This document shows positions 46,831 through 60,100 of a stretch of DNA of 64,000 bases, piece by piece. The notes beneath the pieces were generated by a model, which saw only the letters and a program-made list of their open reading frames with translations, was not told the origin of the DNA and did no database searches. Origin of the DNA: Cyrtodaria siliqua (Eukaryota > Mollusca > Bivalvia > Adapedonta > Hiatellidae); assembly GCA_037043455.1 (NCBI GenBank), contig JAWPHD010000238.1, positions 485,294-549,293 on the forward strand. The letters are read 5' to 3'. Position numbers and translations under genes: made by a program. The stretch's first letter is position 1. The number at the start of each line of letters is the position of its first letter.

Positions 46831-47573
46831 ATATCGTTGTGAATTCAACTGGTCAGCTCTCGATGAGCAGTATTCCCCATACATATGCAACAACAGCAGT
46901 ACAACATTTGCGTGCATACCACCACGTGCAAACAAGGACCTCGGAAAGTCTTACATAGCTTTAGAATAGGGATGGTACACCTTGAACTTAGTTATAAGGC
47001 CTGTTATAACAGATGCCCATCTGTTCCTTTATAATTTCGGAATGTTATCAAAGTATCTTGCGAAACTTACTTTACACTGTACTTGCAGAAAGCATAGACT
47101 TCCCTGTATTGCAACATGGTGTGAATGCAGGGGAGTTAGTTGTAACATGCATACCAGATTCAGAATGTTAACATGCGTCAACATTCGGCAGATGAAAACG
47201 TAGTATTCTGTTAAAGATGTTAATATCATGATTGTCTCTTTCTGTAGCTTTGAGACGTATATTATTTTCCAGGCTGAGTTTTCTTTAAAATTACGTTTAC
47301 TTCTTAATTGCACTTTTCTCAACCCGAAACTGAAATATCACTTCTCTCGGTTCTGTTAAATGGCATATTTTTTGTTTGCAATAGATTAATAAAAGAAATA
47401 CTACAATGGCATTTACGTATGCAATTTGTGAGTTTGAGTTTAATTATCAAAATCGTTTAAAAATGTCTTATATTACAAATACATGATACTCATGCAATTC
47501 TTTTCTGTAAGCTATTTTTTTTAATTTATTTTTTGTGTGTTCGTCCATTTTTTTCCATATGCACGAACATAGA

Positions 47574-47606
47574 AGAAGAAGAAGAAGAAGAAGAAGAAGA
47601 AGAAGA
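47574..47606. repeat. GAA microsatellite
   Basis: About eleven GAA units within the Harbinger-like element. Confidence 0.95.
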
Positions 47607-48089
47607 AACTTTATTTGCCTCGTCATAGGTCTATGGAGTATATACTTATGTACATACTTATGTTCGAGGCCACCCTCCATACATATAACAATATTGCAAT
47701 AAGTCTAAGAAGACCCTTGAGCAAATCAATAAAATACATAATCATTAAACATTTTTTCGTTTCTCGATCACAGTGGACAGTGTGAATATGTGAACTTCAA
47801 CCTTTTTGTGTTTGTGATGTCGTTTGCATTTTTTATTACTTTTGCCTTCTCGTTTGTCTGTTTGGTGTTTGTTTTTGTGTTTTGTGGTTGACTGTCGTCC
47901 TTGAATACTGCTTTACATGTCCGATATTTGTATCTTTCTTTATATCTTAAATACATCACTCATATGATAAGGTAAATAATAAGATTAAATGTTAATCAAT
48001 CAAACATAAATACCATTCTTCGATGATTTTAATTGGTAACGTATTATTGACTTATTTGAGTCAAGTATCTTCTAGATACCTGTCTGGCG

Positions 48090-49290
48090 ATCATATCTTT
48101 CCCTGCGAAATCGAAACTAATTCAAAACTGGTATATTTAAGTCAAAATGTAATGGGTGCCTCTTTATCTACATAATAAGAAAATGGTAATGACCTTCAGC
48201 TCCCTTTCATTTCAAAAGAAATCATTTTTTAATAAATATTCAAATTTTCGTAAATTTTATATGCAGCCTGCTTTCAAGTTACTTAGGAACATTTTGTCTG
48301 TACCTTAATACATCTTTATTTACATTTTTGAAAAATACTTTGTTTTGTTATAAATACATATCCAAAATCTTTTATTTTATGCTTTATTTTTGTAGATTTT
48401 CTCCAAAAATATCAAGATGTATCAACTTTGTTTATTCCAAACATTTTTCCCATGCACATTAATATAATAGATTGTTTATTTTAAGAACATTCAACTCCCT
48501 TATATTGCAATAAAATGTATTTTAAATAGTCCAGTTTTCGGCGGTTTTGGTTTAAATTTCGATATTCTGGGCCAAAAGTAATTGCATTTTCAAATCTCTG
48601 ATTCTTTAGGACTGTCTCTTCTGTAGCTCATAATACCTTTACATTTAAAGAAATACCATAACGACTTCTGTTTTATTATATTTTAATCATAATTTAAAAT
48701 TTTATAACTATTCCAAAAATCAGCGACTTTAATTCATTTTGTGTTGATTTCCCCCCAAAATTTCAAGATTTATATATTTTGTTCATTCCAAATATTTGTT
48801 TTCATGAACTTGTATATAACAGATAACTTTAAGGACTTTCAATCTCCTTATATTGTAATGAGAATTATATTTATAGAAGTAATCCCGTTTTTAGTGATTT
48901 TGGTTAAAATTTGCAACTTTTGGCCCAAAATATCCCAGTTTTTCCAAATCTCTGATCCTTTAGAATTTTACCTATATCTCAGGATATATTTAGATAAATG
49001 AAAACACTTTAAAACCTACTTTTTTGATTAACTGAAAGTGTCAATATTTTTTTAAAAATTATTCCAAAAATGAGCAATTTGTACACTTTTTTTGCTGATT
49101 TCCCCCCAAAATGGCAAGCTGTCTACATTTTGTTCATTTCAAATATTATTTTTATTTACATGAATATAACAGGCAACTTTCAGAAGCTTCAGCTACCTAA
49201 TATTGCAATGATAATAATATTAAAAAAATTATTCCAGTTTTTAGCAATTTTTGTTCCAATTTGAATGTTTTTGCCCAAAAATAATGTGTT
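48090..49290. repeat. Three to four diverged tandem copies, ~345 bp each
   Basis: GATTTCCCCCCAAAAT-TCAAG, TTGTTCATTCCAAATAT, CTCCTTATATTGCAAT and CAAATCTCTGATCCTTTAG recur in order from about 48390, 48743 and 49090, with a fainter copy before. The array ends against the right inverted terminus of the element at 44592-49413. Confidence 0.8.
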
Positions 49291-49859
49291 AAGCTACCGT
49301 TTCAGAAAAACTATCCTGGCTATTTCTTATTTATTAAGATAGATCTAAAAGGTTATAGCAACTAGAATGTGCCAGCTGAGTTGGTACCGAAAAGTTGAGC
49401 TGCACACGGCCTATTAATGTTGTCAATTTTCCGTATATATTTTTCCGTATATATATGCGGCGGCAATTTATAAGGCAAGTTTTGTTGTTTGTACACGACG
49501 TCACTACGTTACGCGATTGTAAATGCGGTCGCCTTAAAAATAATGCGACACCCTAAACCAAATTTAACGTTACTAACGTTCATTTTATGAAGTAAGATTT
49601 CAAATAATGATAAATAATTAAGGCGTCTGAACGTACCGTATGATATACCATGAAAACAATTTTATTAACAGTTTTAACGTATACAAACACAGTGATTCGG
49701 TCCTCATTTGCATCTTACGAGAAATAAGTCATGGCTTTACTGCACTCCCAGACGCCATGTTATGTGATAAATATACTTAATGGCTATTAGTTTAAAATCT
49801 TTATTCTGTTTTCTACACAAAATACACTGACATGTAAGAAGTTACATTTAGCACAAGAC

Positions 49860-51230
49860 ATTTAAAGAAAAAATGTCAAAGGGCCATAACTCCGTCAAAA
49901 ACCAACGAACTGGAACAAAAGGGCGATATGCACAACAAGACATCTTACCGATGCTTCCTGCCAAGTTTCGTCGAACTCCAAAAAGGCATTTAGGAGAAGT
50001 AGCGCCGACAAGAAATTTAAAGTAAAAATGTCAAGGGGCTGTTACTCCATCAAAAATCAACGAACCGGGGAAAAACGCAATAGCCACAACTAGTTTATTT
50101 ATTTATTTATTTGTATGGTGTTTTACGTCATGTTCAACACATTAAGGTTATATATGACGGTCAATTTTTTGTGGTGGAGGCAGATCACCCACTTCTCCTG
50201 GGTAGAACCAGTACTGTAAACCTCCCGCCATCCGTAAGAATCGACAAGTCGAGCTCCCAGTGGGATTCAGACCCGCAGCGGTGAGAGGCGAAGGTTAGGC
50301 ACAATTAGAAATCATAGCAATGCTTCCTGCTAAGTTTCGTCAAATCCAACACGGCGTTCACAAAAAAACAACAACATAAAACACAAAATAAAACACCAAA
50401 ACAAATAATAATGAAAAAATAGAGTAATTACAACAAAAAAAATTAAACAAAAAACATATACTAATAATAAAAAAAAGAGTAGAAAAAGCTGGTAAAGTTT
50501 GGTAAAGATCAGATGAAAAATGAAGGCCCTATCGTATTAAAGAGGCAAAACATAGCATTTTCAACGCAATCAAGGGCCATAACTCCGCTGTCACTGGTCC
50601 GATCTGACTGGTTTTCGAACTTGTCCGAACTTTCATTGATATTAACAATCTGGTAAATCTTGGTAAAGATCGGATGAGAAATGAAGGCCCTATTGTCTTG
50701 AGGCAAAATATAGCATTTGTAACTAAATCAAGGGCCATAACTCTGCTGTTACTGGTCCGATCTTGCTGGTTTTCGAACTTTTCCGAGATTTCATTGACAT
50801 TGACATTAACAATCTGGTAAAGTGTGGTAAAGGTCGGATGAAAACGTCTTAACGAAGCAAAATATAGCATGTTCAACTAAATCAATGGCCCTAACTCCGT
50901 TGTTACTTGTCCGAACAGGCTGGTTTTCAAACTTATCCGAGCTTTCATTGATATTAACGATCTGTTAAAGTTTGGTAAAGATCGGATGAAAAATGAAGGC
51001 CTTATCGTCTTAACGGGGCAAAATATAGCATTTTTAACTAAATCAAGGGTCATAACCCTGCAGTTACTGGTCCGATCTTACTGGTTTTCGAACTTTTCCG
51101 AGATTTCATTGATATTAACAATTTTTTAAAGTTGGGTAAAGATCAGATGAAAAATGAAGGTCCTATCGTCTTAACGATGTAAAAGTTAACGGACAGGAGA
51201 CGGACTGACGACGGACGGACGACGGACAAC
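49860..51230. repeat. Tandem array of ~157-bp units ending in GACGGACGG
   Basis: From about 50490 the phrases AAGATCGGATGAAAAATGAA, AATCAAGGGCCATAACTC, ACTGGTCCGATCT and TTTCATTGATATTAACAAT repeat four to five times. A related leader with GGGCCATAACTCCGTCAAAA starts at 49880 and is split by the SINE at 50097. The array closes with GGACGGACGACGGACAACTC. The 115-aa and 65-aa minus-strand frames are repeat by-products. Confidence 0.85.
50097..50305 (-). mobile_element. tRNA-derived SINE, copy 3 (reverse)
   Basis: The minus strand has the same body as 34909-35129: TCGATTCTTACGGATGGCGG, then a GGTTCTACCCAGGAGAAG-like stretch and GATCTGCCTCCACCACAAA. It ends at an AAATA-repeat tail (TTTATTTATTTATTTATTTG on the plus strand). 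It is inserted within the repeat at 49860-51230. Confidence 0.75.
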
Positions 51231-51299
51231 TCGCCATCCGATAAGTGAGAAAAAAAAGGCAAAATAAAACATCACAAACACGCAAGGGTCGACATAAGG

Positions 51300-53289
51300 G
51301 CTACCGCCTTGGAACGGTCAATGGCAAAAAAAGGCCGCTGGGGGTTTAAACCAGGTTCTGGGGTGCACCAAACCTCACACTGACCATACTTTCATCCCAA
51401 TAAAACGGGACAGTGTAAATAAAGAAATCCCCGCCATGAACTATTCTCTTACCAACAAGACAGCATTAATAGGCAAAATACAGAGATACGATGTATATAT
51501 AAGTACAAAAAAGCAATAGCCTAGAAATCCAAAAAGAAGGTACTCAATGACTTGGCCAGAGCAATAATGGGATTTGTCGTTCATCGACATAAATCCTTTT
51601 ATTTAAGTGGGATTGATAATTTTCATAAACAATTTGCAATCCTGCTTATTTGTTTTTGGTTTATTAATGAGTGTGTAAATCGTACGCTACACCAATTATC
51701 TGTCTCTAAAGATGCGGCCATTTTCTGCAGATGGTATCAGATGTAAATTGCAAACTTTAGCATGTGTCGTGTTCATTTATGAAAAATACCCTCCCTCCCA
51801 TACCCTCATTTTATTACCTATGCATATTATTGTTCTGTTTTGCTTTGCCAGTTTTATATATACATTTCAGTTACATTATTCGAGAAATGGCGGTTTGGGC
51901 ACAGCGTATCCTAATACAGATGTGAAGTCCTAAGAATATTAATCCTATTGTCGTGGCTTCAGCGGTGGATATTCCACAGGGTTGGCAGTATGTCGCGGTC
52001 ACAGCAGTGTGTAGTAATTATTTTACGAGAACATTTGAAGGAAAGCAACTAAATTTTAAATATCTGGCTTTGTGAACATCTGGTCCCAGGGTTCATTGAG
52101 TACAGTTTTCATTCACTTCAAAACTTGGTCGGAGCTATGACCATTTTTCAAATTGTTATAAATATCGTGACTGCACATTTGTTATGCACATTATGTTTCT
52201 TGTTATATTATGCTGAAGCCATGGCCTTGTTATTCCAATAAATATAAACTAAGTTCAGTATTGAGTCTCTTTCATAGCCCATCTTCAATAAGAGAACAAA
52301 CCACTGAGGGCACGACAAGACAAGATTGCAGACAATGATATGTTTGTTAATCATGGGCAAAATCTGACAAGAGAGATTTTCACATCGTAAATTATCCCCA
52401 CTTAGATTGTATAAGTGTAGCACTGATCTACTTTTAAAATAAAAATGTAAGAACCGACGTGATTTACAATCTTCATAAGATCAATTTTGAATTCATACAG
52501 TCGTTATCAAACGTGTTAGGAAATGTATCAATGCATGTTCAGAGGTTGATCCATTTACAGTTCTCTGTCCTCTCCTCTTTGATTGTAAGATCATGCTTTT
52601 ATCAGTAAACTGGTGATGTCTCTGGCAATGAACAGACTCAATAAAACCGAGTCTGCTGCTTTAATCTCTTGTTTGTGTTTGTTGATTCCAAGGGATCCCC
52701 TTTTCAGTATTTATTGTATAAATTAGCCTGCTATTCTTAATATCAGAGATCACGCTTTTCAGTCCCATGTTATCTGGGACAGTCCGAGTTCGTGATGGCT
52801 GTATAAGCGTGTCGGTTCCACGTAAGAAAAATCAGAGGCGTCTTGGCAACATGCGTAAAGTTTTCTTCTGATATGTATCTTAAAATACGACTGTCATATC
52901 AGTATTATACTTTTAAACCAGTTTTGGGATTATTGACAATAGAACCGACTAGAATATTTTATTCGTGTTGAAAAGCAATATACAAGAGTTGTTATTGCTC
53001 TTCATAAATAGATACGCATATTAAATCTTCTAAATGAAAATAACAATATTTTGATAACAATAAAACCAACGTCATAAAGTTTTCCGCACCAAGAGATCAT
53101 GAAACACACACAACTCATTGTGCAATGCTAGAAGGAATCGCCAGCCAGTCACGCTCCGGTAAATACCAGGTAGATGTTTTGCAAAGGCACACATTACCGC
53201 ATAAGTGACTTTTGCATTAATTTAAATCAAATTTTACGATATCAGGGGAGATGGTATCAGGGGAGATCTACGCTATAAACAGGCTTTCT
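51300..53289. other. Intergenic, nothing recognised
   Basis: Short frames (up to about 73 aa) lack domains and show no matching splice sites. The only structure noticed is a weak inverted pair, GTCGTGGCTTCAGC near 51951 and GCTGAAGCCATGGC near 52212. Confidence 0.35.
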
Positions 53290-54385
53290 TGAGTTACAGA
53301 AACAGCAAGTCATCATAGAAGGCAAAATATCTACAATGGTAGAATCCGCAGTGACAAAGGAGACGCTCTAGGGTCCTCTCTCTATTATTTCTGGTATTTG
53401 TTAACGACCTACCAGCACACAGGTGGCTGTATCGGTGTTGGGAACTAAAAAGAAATAATTAATAATTAAAAAACAAACAAACTGGAACTGATCCAGAGGA
53501 GAAGAGTACGATATATCCAGAAGAACTACATAGACAAAACGCCTTGCTGTGTTACGAGGATGCTCCTGCGCCTTACATAGACGCCATTAGTGGACAGACG
53601 TAGAGCATCCAGATTCACCCTGCTCGACAATATTCGACACAGACTGGCCTGGAATTCACCAGCCATTCGTCAAACTATTCTTTGAGCTCAAGTACAGAAA
53701 ATGTCCATGACCTTCAAAGATAAACAATCGTATGAAATTTTCTATTTATTAGTATGCATCATATTTATACATAGCAGCTTGTTAAGGACTATTGGTCAGC
53801 CATCTTTGAAAAAAAATATCCAAAATGGATGGGGTATGATTAATTGAAATTTTCATCCAAATGCATACTATAGGCATGAACATTGTCAATGATATTATAG
53901 ATGACAATAATGCAACACTATTGATGTGAAAATAACATCAGAAACAATATTTATTTGGCAGAAATAGTGCCCTTTATATTGGAAAAGTTTAGTACAAATT
54001 TACTCGAAGATGTTTTGTTTTTTATGTTAAATAAATGTGTCCATAGAATTGTCCATTTATCTAAAAATGGCACACTAGACATATGTGATTGAAACTCTCA
54101 TACTTGAGCTTAAGTCTAAGAATATTCTCAAGAATGGTTGGTGAATTCGAGCCAGATACACCTAGAACCAAGTCTCGTACTTCGCCAAAATGATAGGAGA
54201 ACGAAAGGAATGCGGCGCTTGTATCAACCAGCCATACAAAGCAGGGTCTACAATAACTCGTTTTACCCTGAACAGACTACTGACTTCGACCGCAGAGACC
54301 ACCGTCTCACTGGAGGGATTCACAGCTGCCATGTCACCAGAGGCTGTGCAATCGTGTCCAAGGATTACTAAATGGAATAAACTAC
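53290..54385 (+). pseudogene. LINE reverse transcriptase remnants (3' part)
   Basis: Pieces in order: QVIIEGKISTMVESAV and NDLPAHRWLY (the block before the catalytic motif, frame-shifted); LELIQRRRVRYIQKNYIDKT with DRRRASRFTLLDNIRHRL near 53485-53660 (thumb); RVYNNSFYPEQTTDF at 54237 onward (the family's C-terminal YKNSFFPRTI-type block). The catalytic YADD region is missing. Heavily decayed. Confidence 0.7.
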
Positions 54386-54829
54386 ATGTGGAACAAATTT
54401 CAACTGACCGTTGAAAATAAGCGTCTCTGCCTTCATACCTCATGAACTTGCCAAGGGGAAAGACGGCTTCCCATGGATCACATCAGAGATCAGGAAACTG
54501 ATAAAAAAAAAGTGACCGCAAGAGATAAAATCAGCAGACCCCAATAAAAAAAATAAAGCATATCACCCAATAAAACACTTTATCCAGACAATTTTAAGAC
54601 AAGCCTACTGGACACATAACCACGATATAATTTTCCCTGAACAAGAAGATGAAACAAAATACGCGAACTTGGACATATATAAATAATATGAATACGGATA
54701 ACAGTGGAATATCAGCTCAAAGAGAAAAGGAAAAACCGGTCACGGACCCAGTAAGCAAGGCAAACACCCAAAACCGGCAATTCAAATATGTTTTCACAAA
54801 GTAAAAACACAGTCTCATAGGACAAAGCA

Positions 54830-55290
54830 AGATGTCTACTAGTAATGATGATTACTACAGCTGTAACCCCACAGCAGCAGTCATCAACATCAACTGTAAT
54901 GGCGTAGAGAAACTCCTCCGCAATCTAAATCCTCATAAAAGCCGCAGGCTCGGATTCACTGAAACCCAAGAACTCCCGCGAACTGGCGACAGAAACTGCC
55001 CCCATAGGTACCACCATAAGCATGTAGTCCGGCATTATCCCAGATGTTTGGAAAACGGCATATGTCACCCCTCGTGTAAGAAAGGACAGAATTATGATGC
55101 AGCAAAGTACAGATATCGACCAATATATGCTGCAAGATCATAGAACACAGTATAACCAGCCACTTCATGAAGCATGCTGAGAAGAAACGCAACATACCTT
55201 ATCCCCTCCAGCATGGCTTCAGAAAAAGGGGATATTGTGAAACACTACTACTGGAATTTGTTGACGACATCACAAAAACATGGTACAGGG
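54830..55290 (+). pseudogene. LINE reverse transcriptase N-terminal fragment
   Basis: It reads NGVEKLLRNLNPHKS, then in shifted frames PDVWKTAYVTP and KKGQNYDAAKYRYRPI, then SSMASEKGDIVKHYYWN-type text where families have GFRKKRSCETQL. This is the start of a jockey/CR1-type RT domain. It lies downstream of the RT 3' fragment at 53290-54385, so the two pieces are out of natural order, either two insertions or a rearranged one. Confidence 0.7.
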
Positions 55291-55299
55291 GAAATATAT

Positions 55300-55505
55300 T
55301 ACTGTACTGGTCTGTGGGTGGTCTGCCTATACCATAAAAAAATCGACCATAATATATAGCTGAAAATACTATCCTTTGCATCGGTTATAAATTACTATGC
55401 AATATCTTATTTAACGAAGTGGTAAATACGTCCGCTAACTAGGAAGCGTAAGCTGAAAATGACGTAAAACGCCATTCAACTAACCATCATTTTGACTGTA
55501 GAATC
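55300..55505 (+). mobile_element. tRNA-derived SINE, copy 4 (5'-truncated, interrupted)
   Basis: It shares GGTGGTCTGCCT and AAATCGACCATAATATATAG with the other copies. After an internal insertion it ends AAATGACGTAAAACGCCATT. The tRNA-like head is missing. Confidence 0.6.
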
Positions 55506-57126
55506 GACCAGCCTTGTTCCCCTTAAAAGATCAACATTAAAGTCTTTATGAATACTTCTGAAGTAGTAGTATAAGGTTTTATTTTTCCTCGCCGTTGGCA
55601 ACTAGGCCTTTTGGCGAGGTTTTCAATAGTAGTTTATTTATAATAACCTTAGTAGTTTAAATAATGTTACTAATGCTTATCAATCTCGCACGGATGGCAG
55701 GATCCAAGCAGACGCAAGACATGGCAATATATGGTTTGCATGGACACAAGAAGATTAACTTGGCAGAGGCTGAGTGATGGGAACACAGGTGGAATAAGCT
55801 CATGTTGTTCTATTTTATATACAAAATTCAATCGAGGATTATAAATAATAATTTTATTTTCCAGCGCCAGCGCGTCACCATTTCTTAAGAATGATTTAAC
55901 TTAATATGTACATATATACATAATCCATGTTGTGTCTGCTTCATGCTCCCTTCCAAAGGGAATGGACTCTTATAATTATAAGCATATAATGTTAAAAAAG
56001 AAATCGTTAAAATGTCCAGTGTTGTTAGTGCCATCACTCCAAATCTCTCAATATAAAATAATTCAGTATGAGTTTTGCGCTTATGAGAGTAAAAACGTTA
56101 AATGGAGTGTGTCCCTCCGGCAAAGCCACGGGGAGGCCACACTGGGGAGGGCATGAAGCAGAGGTATACATAGGTTTTACATGTTAATATTATGTCACCC
56201 GTTATCCCGATGTGTGCGTCAGATCAAACTAAAAATGTCGATATAAACCAATGTGAAGTAATAAGCATATATAAAACTAAATAGGACAGCCAGGAATTTC
56301 TATTAACTTAACTGTTCATATAAAACAACCAAATATTAAAATCACACACCGGGGCTGGTGGGGGCATACAAAGTAGTGTTACATGGAATTATACGACATA
56401 AGGGAGTGGGAGTGGATGGAGTGGGGGAAAATATGTAACTTAGTAATATTATTGTTTATAAGATAAACATTTAGGGCATTTTAAGGACATATTTAATAAG
56501 CATCTCCATGACACCAAAAGTATAAGGTTGACCCCACACTCATCCTGTCATGGAGTCCTATCATAAGTCATCTAGACATGTCCACGACGCCATGAGGTAG
56601 GGCAGTCCCCACACTCACTTAGTCGTGGCGCATTATATATATAAAAGTATGTGATTGGTCCTGGACCGTTGTGCCTGCGTTGTCATCAGACTCAAAAATC
56701 GCCCCAACGCGTCCACTGGATCAGTCCCATATTATAACTGTATCAATTAAGTAGTTTATAATATTCATATGAAGAATAACGTACGTCTCTGTGTTGACTA
56801 CCACCCAGAGACCCAGTACAGCGACCGTCTAAACAGGTGGCAGTCAGTACTGAGTATGACCCAAATTTAGTCCACTATATAAGTAGACTATGTTATTCAT
56901 AAGAAGTTTATATATTATGTTGTTACTTACGTAGACTAATAAGTAATCATATGACGTTTATATAATGCTAAATATGACGTTTATCTGCACTCTAATTAGA
57001 AAGGGTTGACAATTTGGTAAAATTATACTGAATAAACGAATTTAAATCAAACCATCAGTATTTTCGAGCCCAACAGATAAAACATACAAGCTAATCCAAT
57101 GGGCCGTCCAACATTGTAGTTTTAGT
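55506..57126. other. Intergenic with a short inverted repeat
   Basis: GTGTCTGCTTCATGCTCCC (55932) is loosely mirrored by GGAGGGCATGAAGCAGAGGT (56145). TATATATAAAAG at about 56635 resembles a TATA box but is followed by no open frame. Nothing else was recognised. Confidence 0.35.
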
Positions 57127-60100
57127 CTAAATCTTCTTTTCGAATTGTGTGCCCAGGATGAAAGAACTGAGAGCGCTAAATACTTGAACTCTATGTTTTT
57201 TGATAGGATCTAAAATGTTAGTTAAATTAAAGAGTAATGATAAGTTTAGCAATTTTAATTTTAAGATATCTCTCTGTATTTCAAACTGACTACAATCTAG
57301 TAAATAATGTTCCGTAGTAAAATGGACTAGGCAGTTAGGACAATCCTTATGAAGGTCGTTAATTATGTGGCTGCCTAAACTAGCCGGTGATAGATTGTAC
57401 CCCATTCTCAGTCTTGTAATTACTTTATCGATAAGCCTATTGGTAGAAAATGGTTCCTGAATTTTGAAGTTTGTTTTAAGTCTAGAGAAAGTATGGAACT
57501 TGTTAATTTGATTAGTTAAATAATGATCTACTTTCTTGTTTATTATTTTCCGAATTTGTGAGTAAATTTCAGTATGTCCTAAAGGGATTGGTTTGTCAAT
57601 GGCAGTGGTGTCCAAGCCTGATTTCGTTACCGACTATACCAACATGAGCCGGGCACCACTCCAAGTTTACAGAAAGTTTTAAAATATGGCAATCATTTAA
57701 TTTATATAGAATATATGTCAGAAGATCAGGGCGAGTTCTACTCGTTCTGTCTTTAATAGCCATAAGATTTGAAAGCGAGTCTGAGAAAATAACTGGGAAT
57801 GGATGCTTGTATTTAGTAATCCATTTAAGGGCTCTGTCTATAGCGACTAGCTCCGCGGTAAAAATTGAGAGACCGTCAGAGATTCTAGTAATTTTAGTAA
57901 TATGTTTTGTTGGTATAACAAAGGCTGATGCTACACGTCCTGAGACAGGATCTTTGGAACCATCTGTATAAATTTTTAAAAAGTTATTATATTTACTATC
58001 CTTATGTTGTAAGAAGTTCAGTTTAATTTTTGATGCTTCATCTTTTTTGTTTATTATAGAGGAAAGGGAAATGTCTACATTAGGTTGAATTAGAGTCCAT
58101 GGAGGGACCTCTCCTACTGAAAAATCTGCAATTTGATATTGGTCTAGGTTATATTCCTCTATTAAATTATAAATGGTTGTGCCGAATGGCTTGGGATTTT
58201 TACTAAATCTATTAAGACATTGAGTATTTACAAAAATATTATTTACTGGATTTGATTCTTTTTATGTCTGGCCCCTGGCCCAGAAACGAAGCATCTGTTC
58301 TTCTCTATGAATATGTAATGGCAAAACGCCAGCCTCATGTTCCAAAATATGCTGTGGAGTAGAATTTAGAGCTCCCAATGCAATTCTAAGACATTTATTT
58401 TGTAATATATCGAGTCGATGAAGTAGTGATTTTGAGGCACATGAATAAACATGGGGATCCGTAATCAAGTTTGGATCTTATTAAAGTTTTATATAAAAGT
58501 GTTAATGATTTTTTATCCGAAATCAGTAGCTTTTAGCATTCTTAATAAATTTAAATCCTTTTCGCATTTGTTTAAAAGGTTATATATATGGGCTGTAAAA
58601 TTTAACCTTCTATCCCAGATAAGGCCTAAAAAAGTGACTGTGTTGCTAAATATAATTTTAGTATTACCCAGAAAAAGATCTGTAGAAGTGTGGGCGGTAT
58701 ATCCAAATATAATCCCTGTAGTTTTACTAGTGGAGATTTTAAATCCCCATTTTTTAACCCAATCCCAAATTAAGTTTAGTCCCTTTTGTGCTTTAGCTTG
58801 TAATTTATCTATACGTTTTCCAGAAATCCATGCGCCACTATCATCTGCAAATTGACTAACGACCAAACCGGAATCTTGTACTACAATAGGTAGGCCTTTA
58901 ATTAGAATGTTAAAAAGGAGGGGAGAAATAATGGATCCTTGTGGAATACCACGTTCTAATAGTTCTTCTTCAGAAAGATCTTCATCAACCTTTACTTGAA
59001 TTTTTCTATCCTGGAGAAAGGCCTTGACAAAATAAAAACAGTTTCCTCGAATTCCGAGGTCAAATAATTTGGATAATATTCCAATATGCCAGGCTAGATC
59101 GAAAGCCGCCTGGAGATCAAGAAAGATGGCTAGAACAGATCGGCTATTGTTTTTAGCAAATAAGATGTCATGTTGTAATCGGGCTAGCTGATCTTGAGTG
59201 CTACGCCCTTTTCTAAATCCTGACTGAAATTTATTAATTAAACCCTTAGATTCTAAAAAGTGTTCAAGTCGGTTTTAAACCATAAATTCCATTAGTTTAC
59301 TTGGATGGGACGTTAAACTGATGGGTCGAAAAGATTGTGGGTCGTTGGTTTTTTTATTAGGTTTATGTATTGGAATGACACAGGCAATTCTCCAAGTTTC
59401 AGGATAGTTATTAGAAGACTATATTTTATTATATAGAGTAAGCCAAATATTTAAAGTAGAATCCGGCATATGTTTGAATAGTTGATATGAGAGTTTATCG
59501 GGTCCCACGGCTGAATTTTTCCTGCTAGCAATTGCATCTTTTAATTCCATTAGAGTAAATGGTATATTTAAGGTGGAATCGTCATCTTTAATATTATTAT
59601 TATTTATTTTATTTTTAAATTTGGTTTCAAAGACCGTCTGATAATTGATCAATGCCTCTGAAAGATTTTCTTTGCTTGAAACTTTGGCAAAGTGTTTAGC
59701 TAATAAATTAGCTTTGTCTTTGTTAGTTGTGGCATTATTGAATTTTGTTTTAAGAAGGGGAATGCCACGTATTTTATAAATTTTATCCCATAATGTTTTT
59801 GAATTGTTTTGTTTTAAGGAACAAGTATTAATGAGTTTCCCAGTTATTATTCTTGGCTTGGGTTATAACTGCTTTAGCTTCCTGTTCCGCCTTTTTATAA
59901 TTTAATAGATTTATTTCAGAGGCGTCTTTTTTAAGTTTATTCAGAAGATATTTTCTATTTTTAACTGCTGCTTTGCATTCTGAATTCCACCATGGGACAT
60001 TTTCTTTTTGGGTTTTTTTATTATATGTTGGAATACTTTCATGCATAATATTAAGAAGACTATCGGTTAACTTGTTATTAAAATTGTTGATATTATCAGA

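Larger units (their letters stand above)
44592..49413. mobile_element. 4.8-kb Harbinger-like element with ~125-bp TIRs, TTA duplication
   Basis: The left end TAGGCCGTGTGCTGCT mirrors the right end (inverse of TAGGCCGTGTGCAGCT). Further inverted blocks are GGTACCA, AGCTGGCA-ATTCTA, AGCCAGGATAGT and CGGTAGCTT, in the same order. TTA flanks it at 44589-44591 and 49414-49416. A TTA/TAA duplication suggests PIF/Harbinger. The interior holds a decayed bivalve-type repeat (45230-45580), an A-run, a GAA microsatellite and the array at 48090-49290. I found no transposase frame, so it is non-autonomous or hollowed out. Confidence 0.7.

Noticed and set aside
48741..49264. Plus-strand frames of 64-86 aa with similar sequence
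   Set aside because: They repeat with the 345-bp diverged array, are Phe/Ile-rich from AT bias, and have no domain.
54162..54443. 93-aa minus-strand frame
   Set aside because: The plus strand here encodes a recognisable reverse transcriptase C-terminal block; this is its antisense.
56630..56650. TATATATAAAAG as a TATA box
   Set aside because: No open frame, splice-supported exon or other promoter motif lies downstream, and such strings are common in AT-rich DNA.
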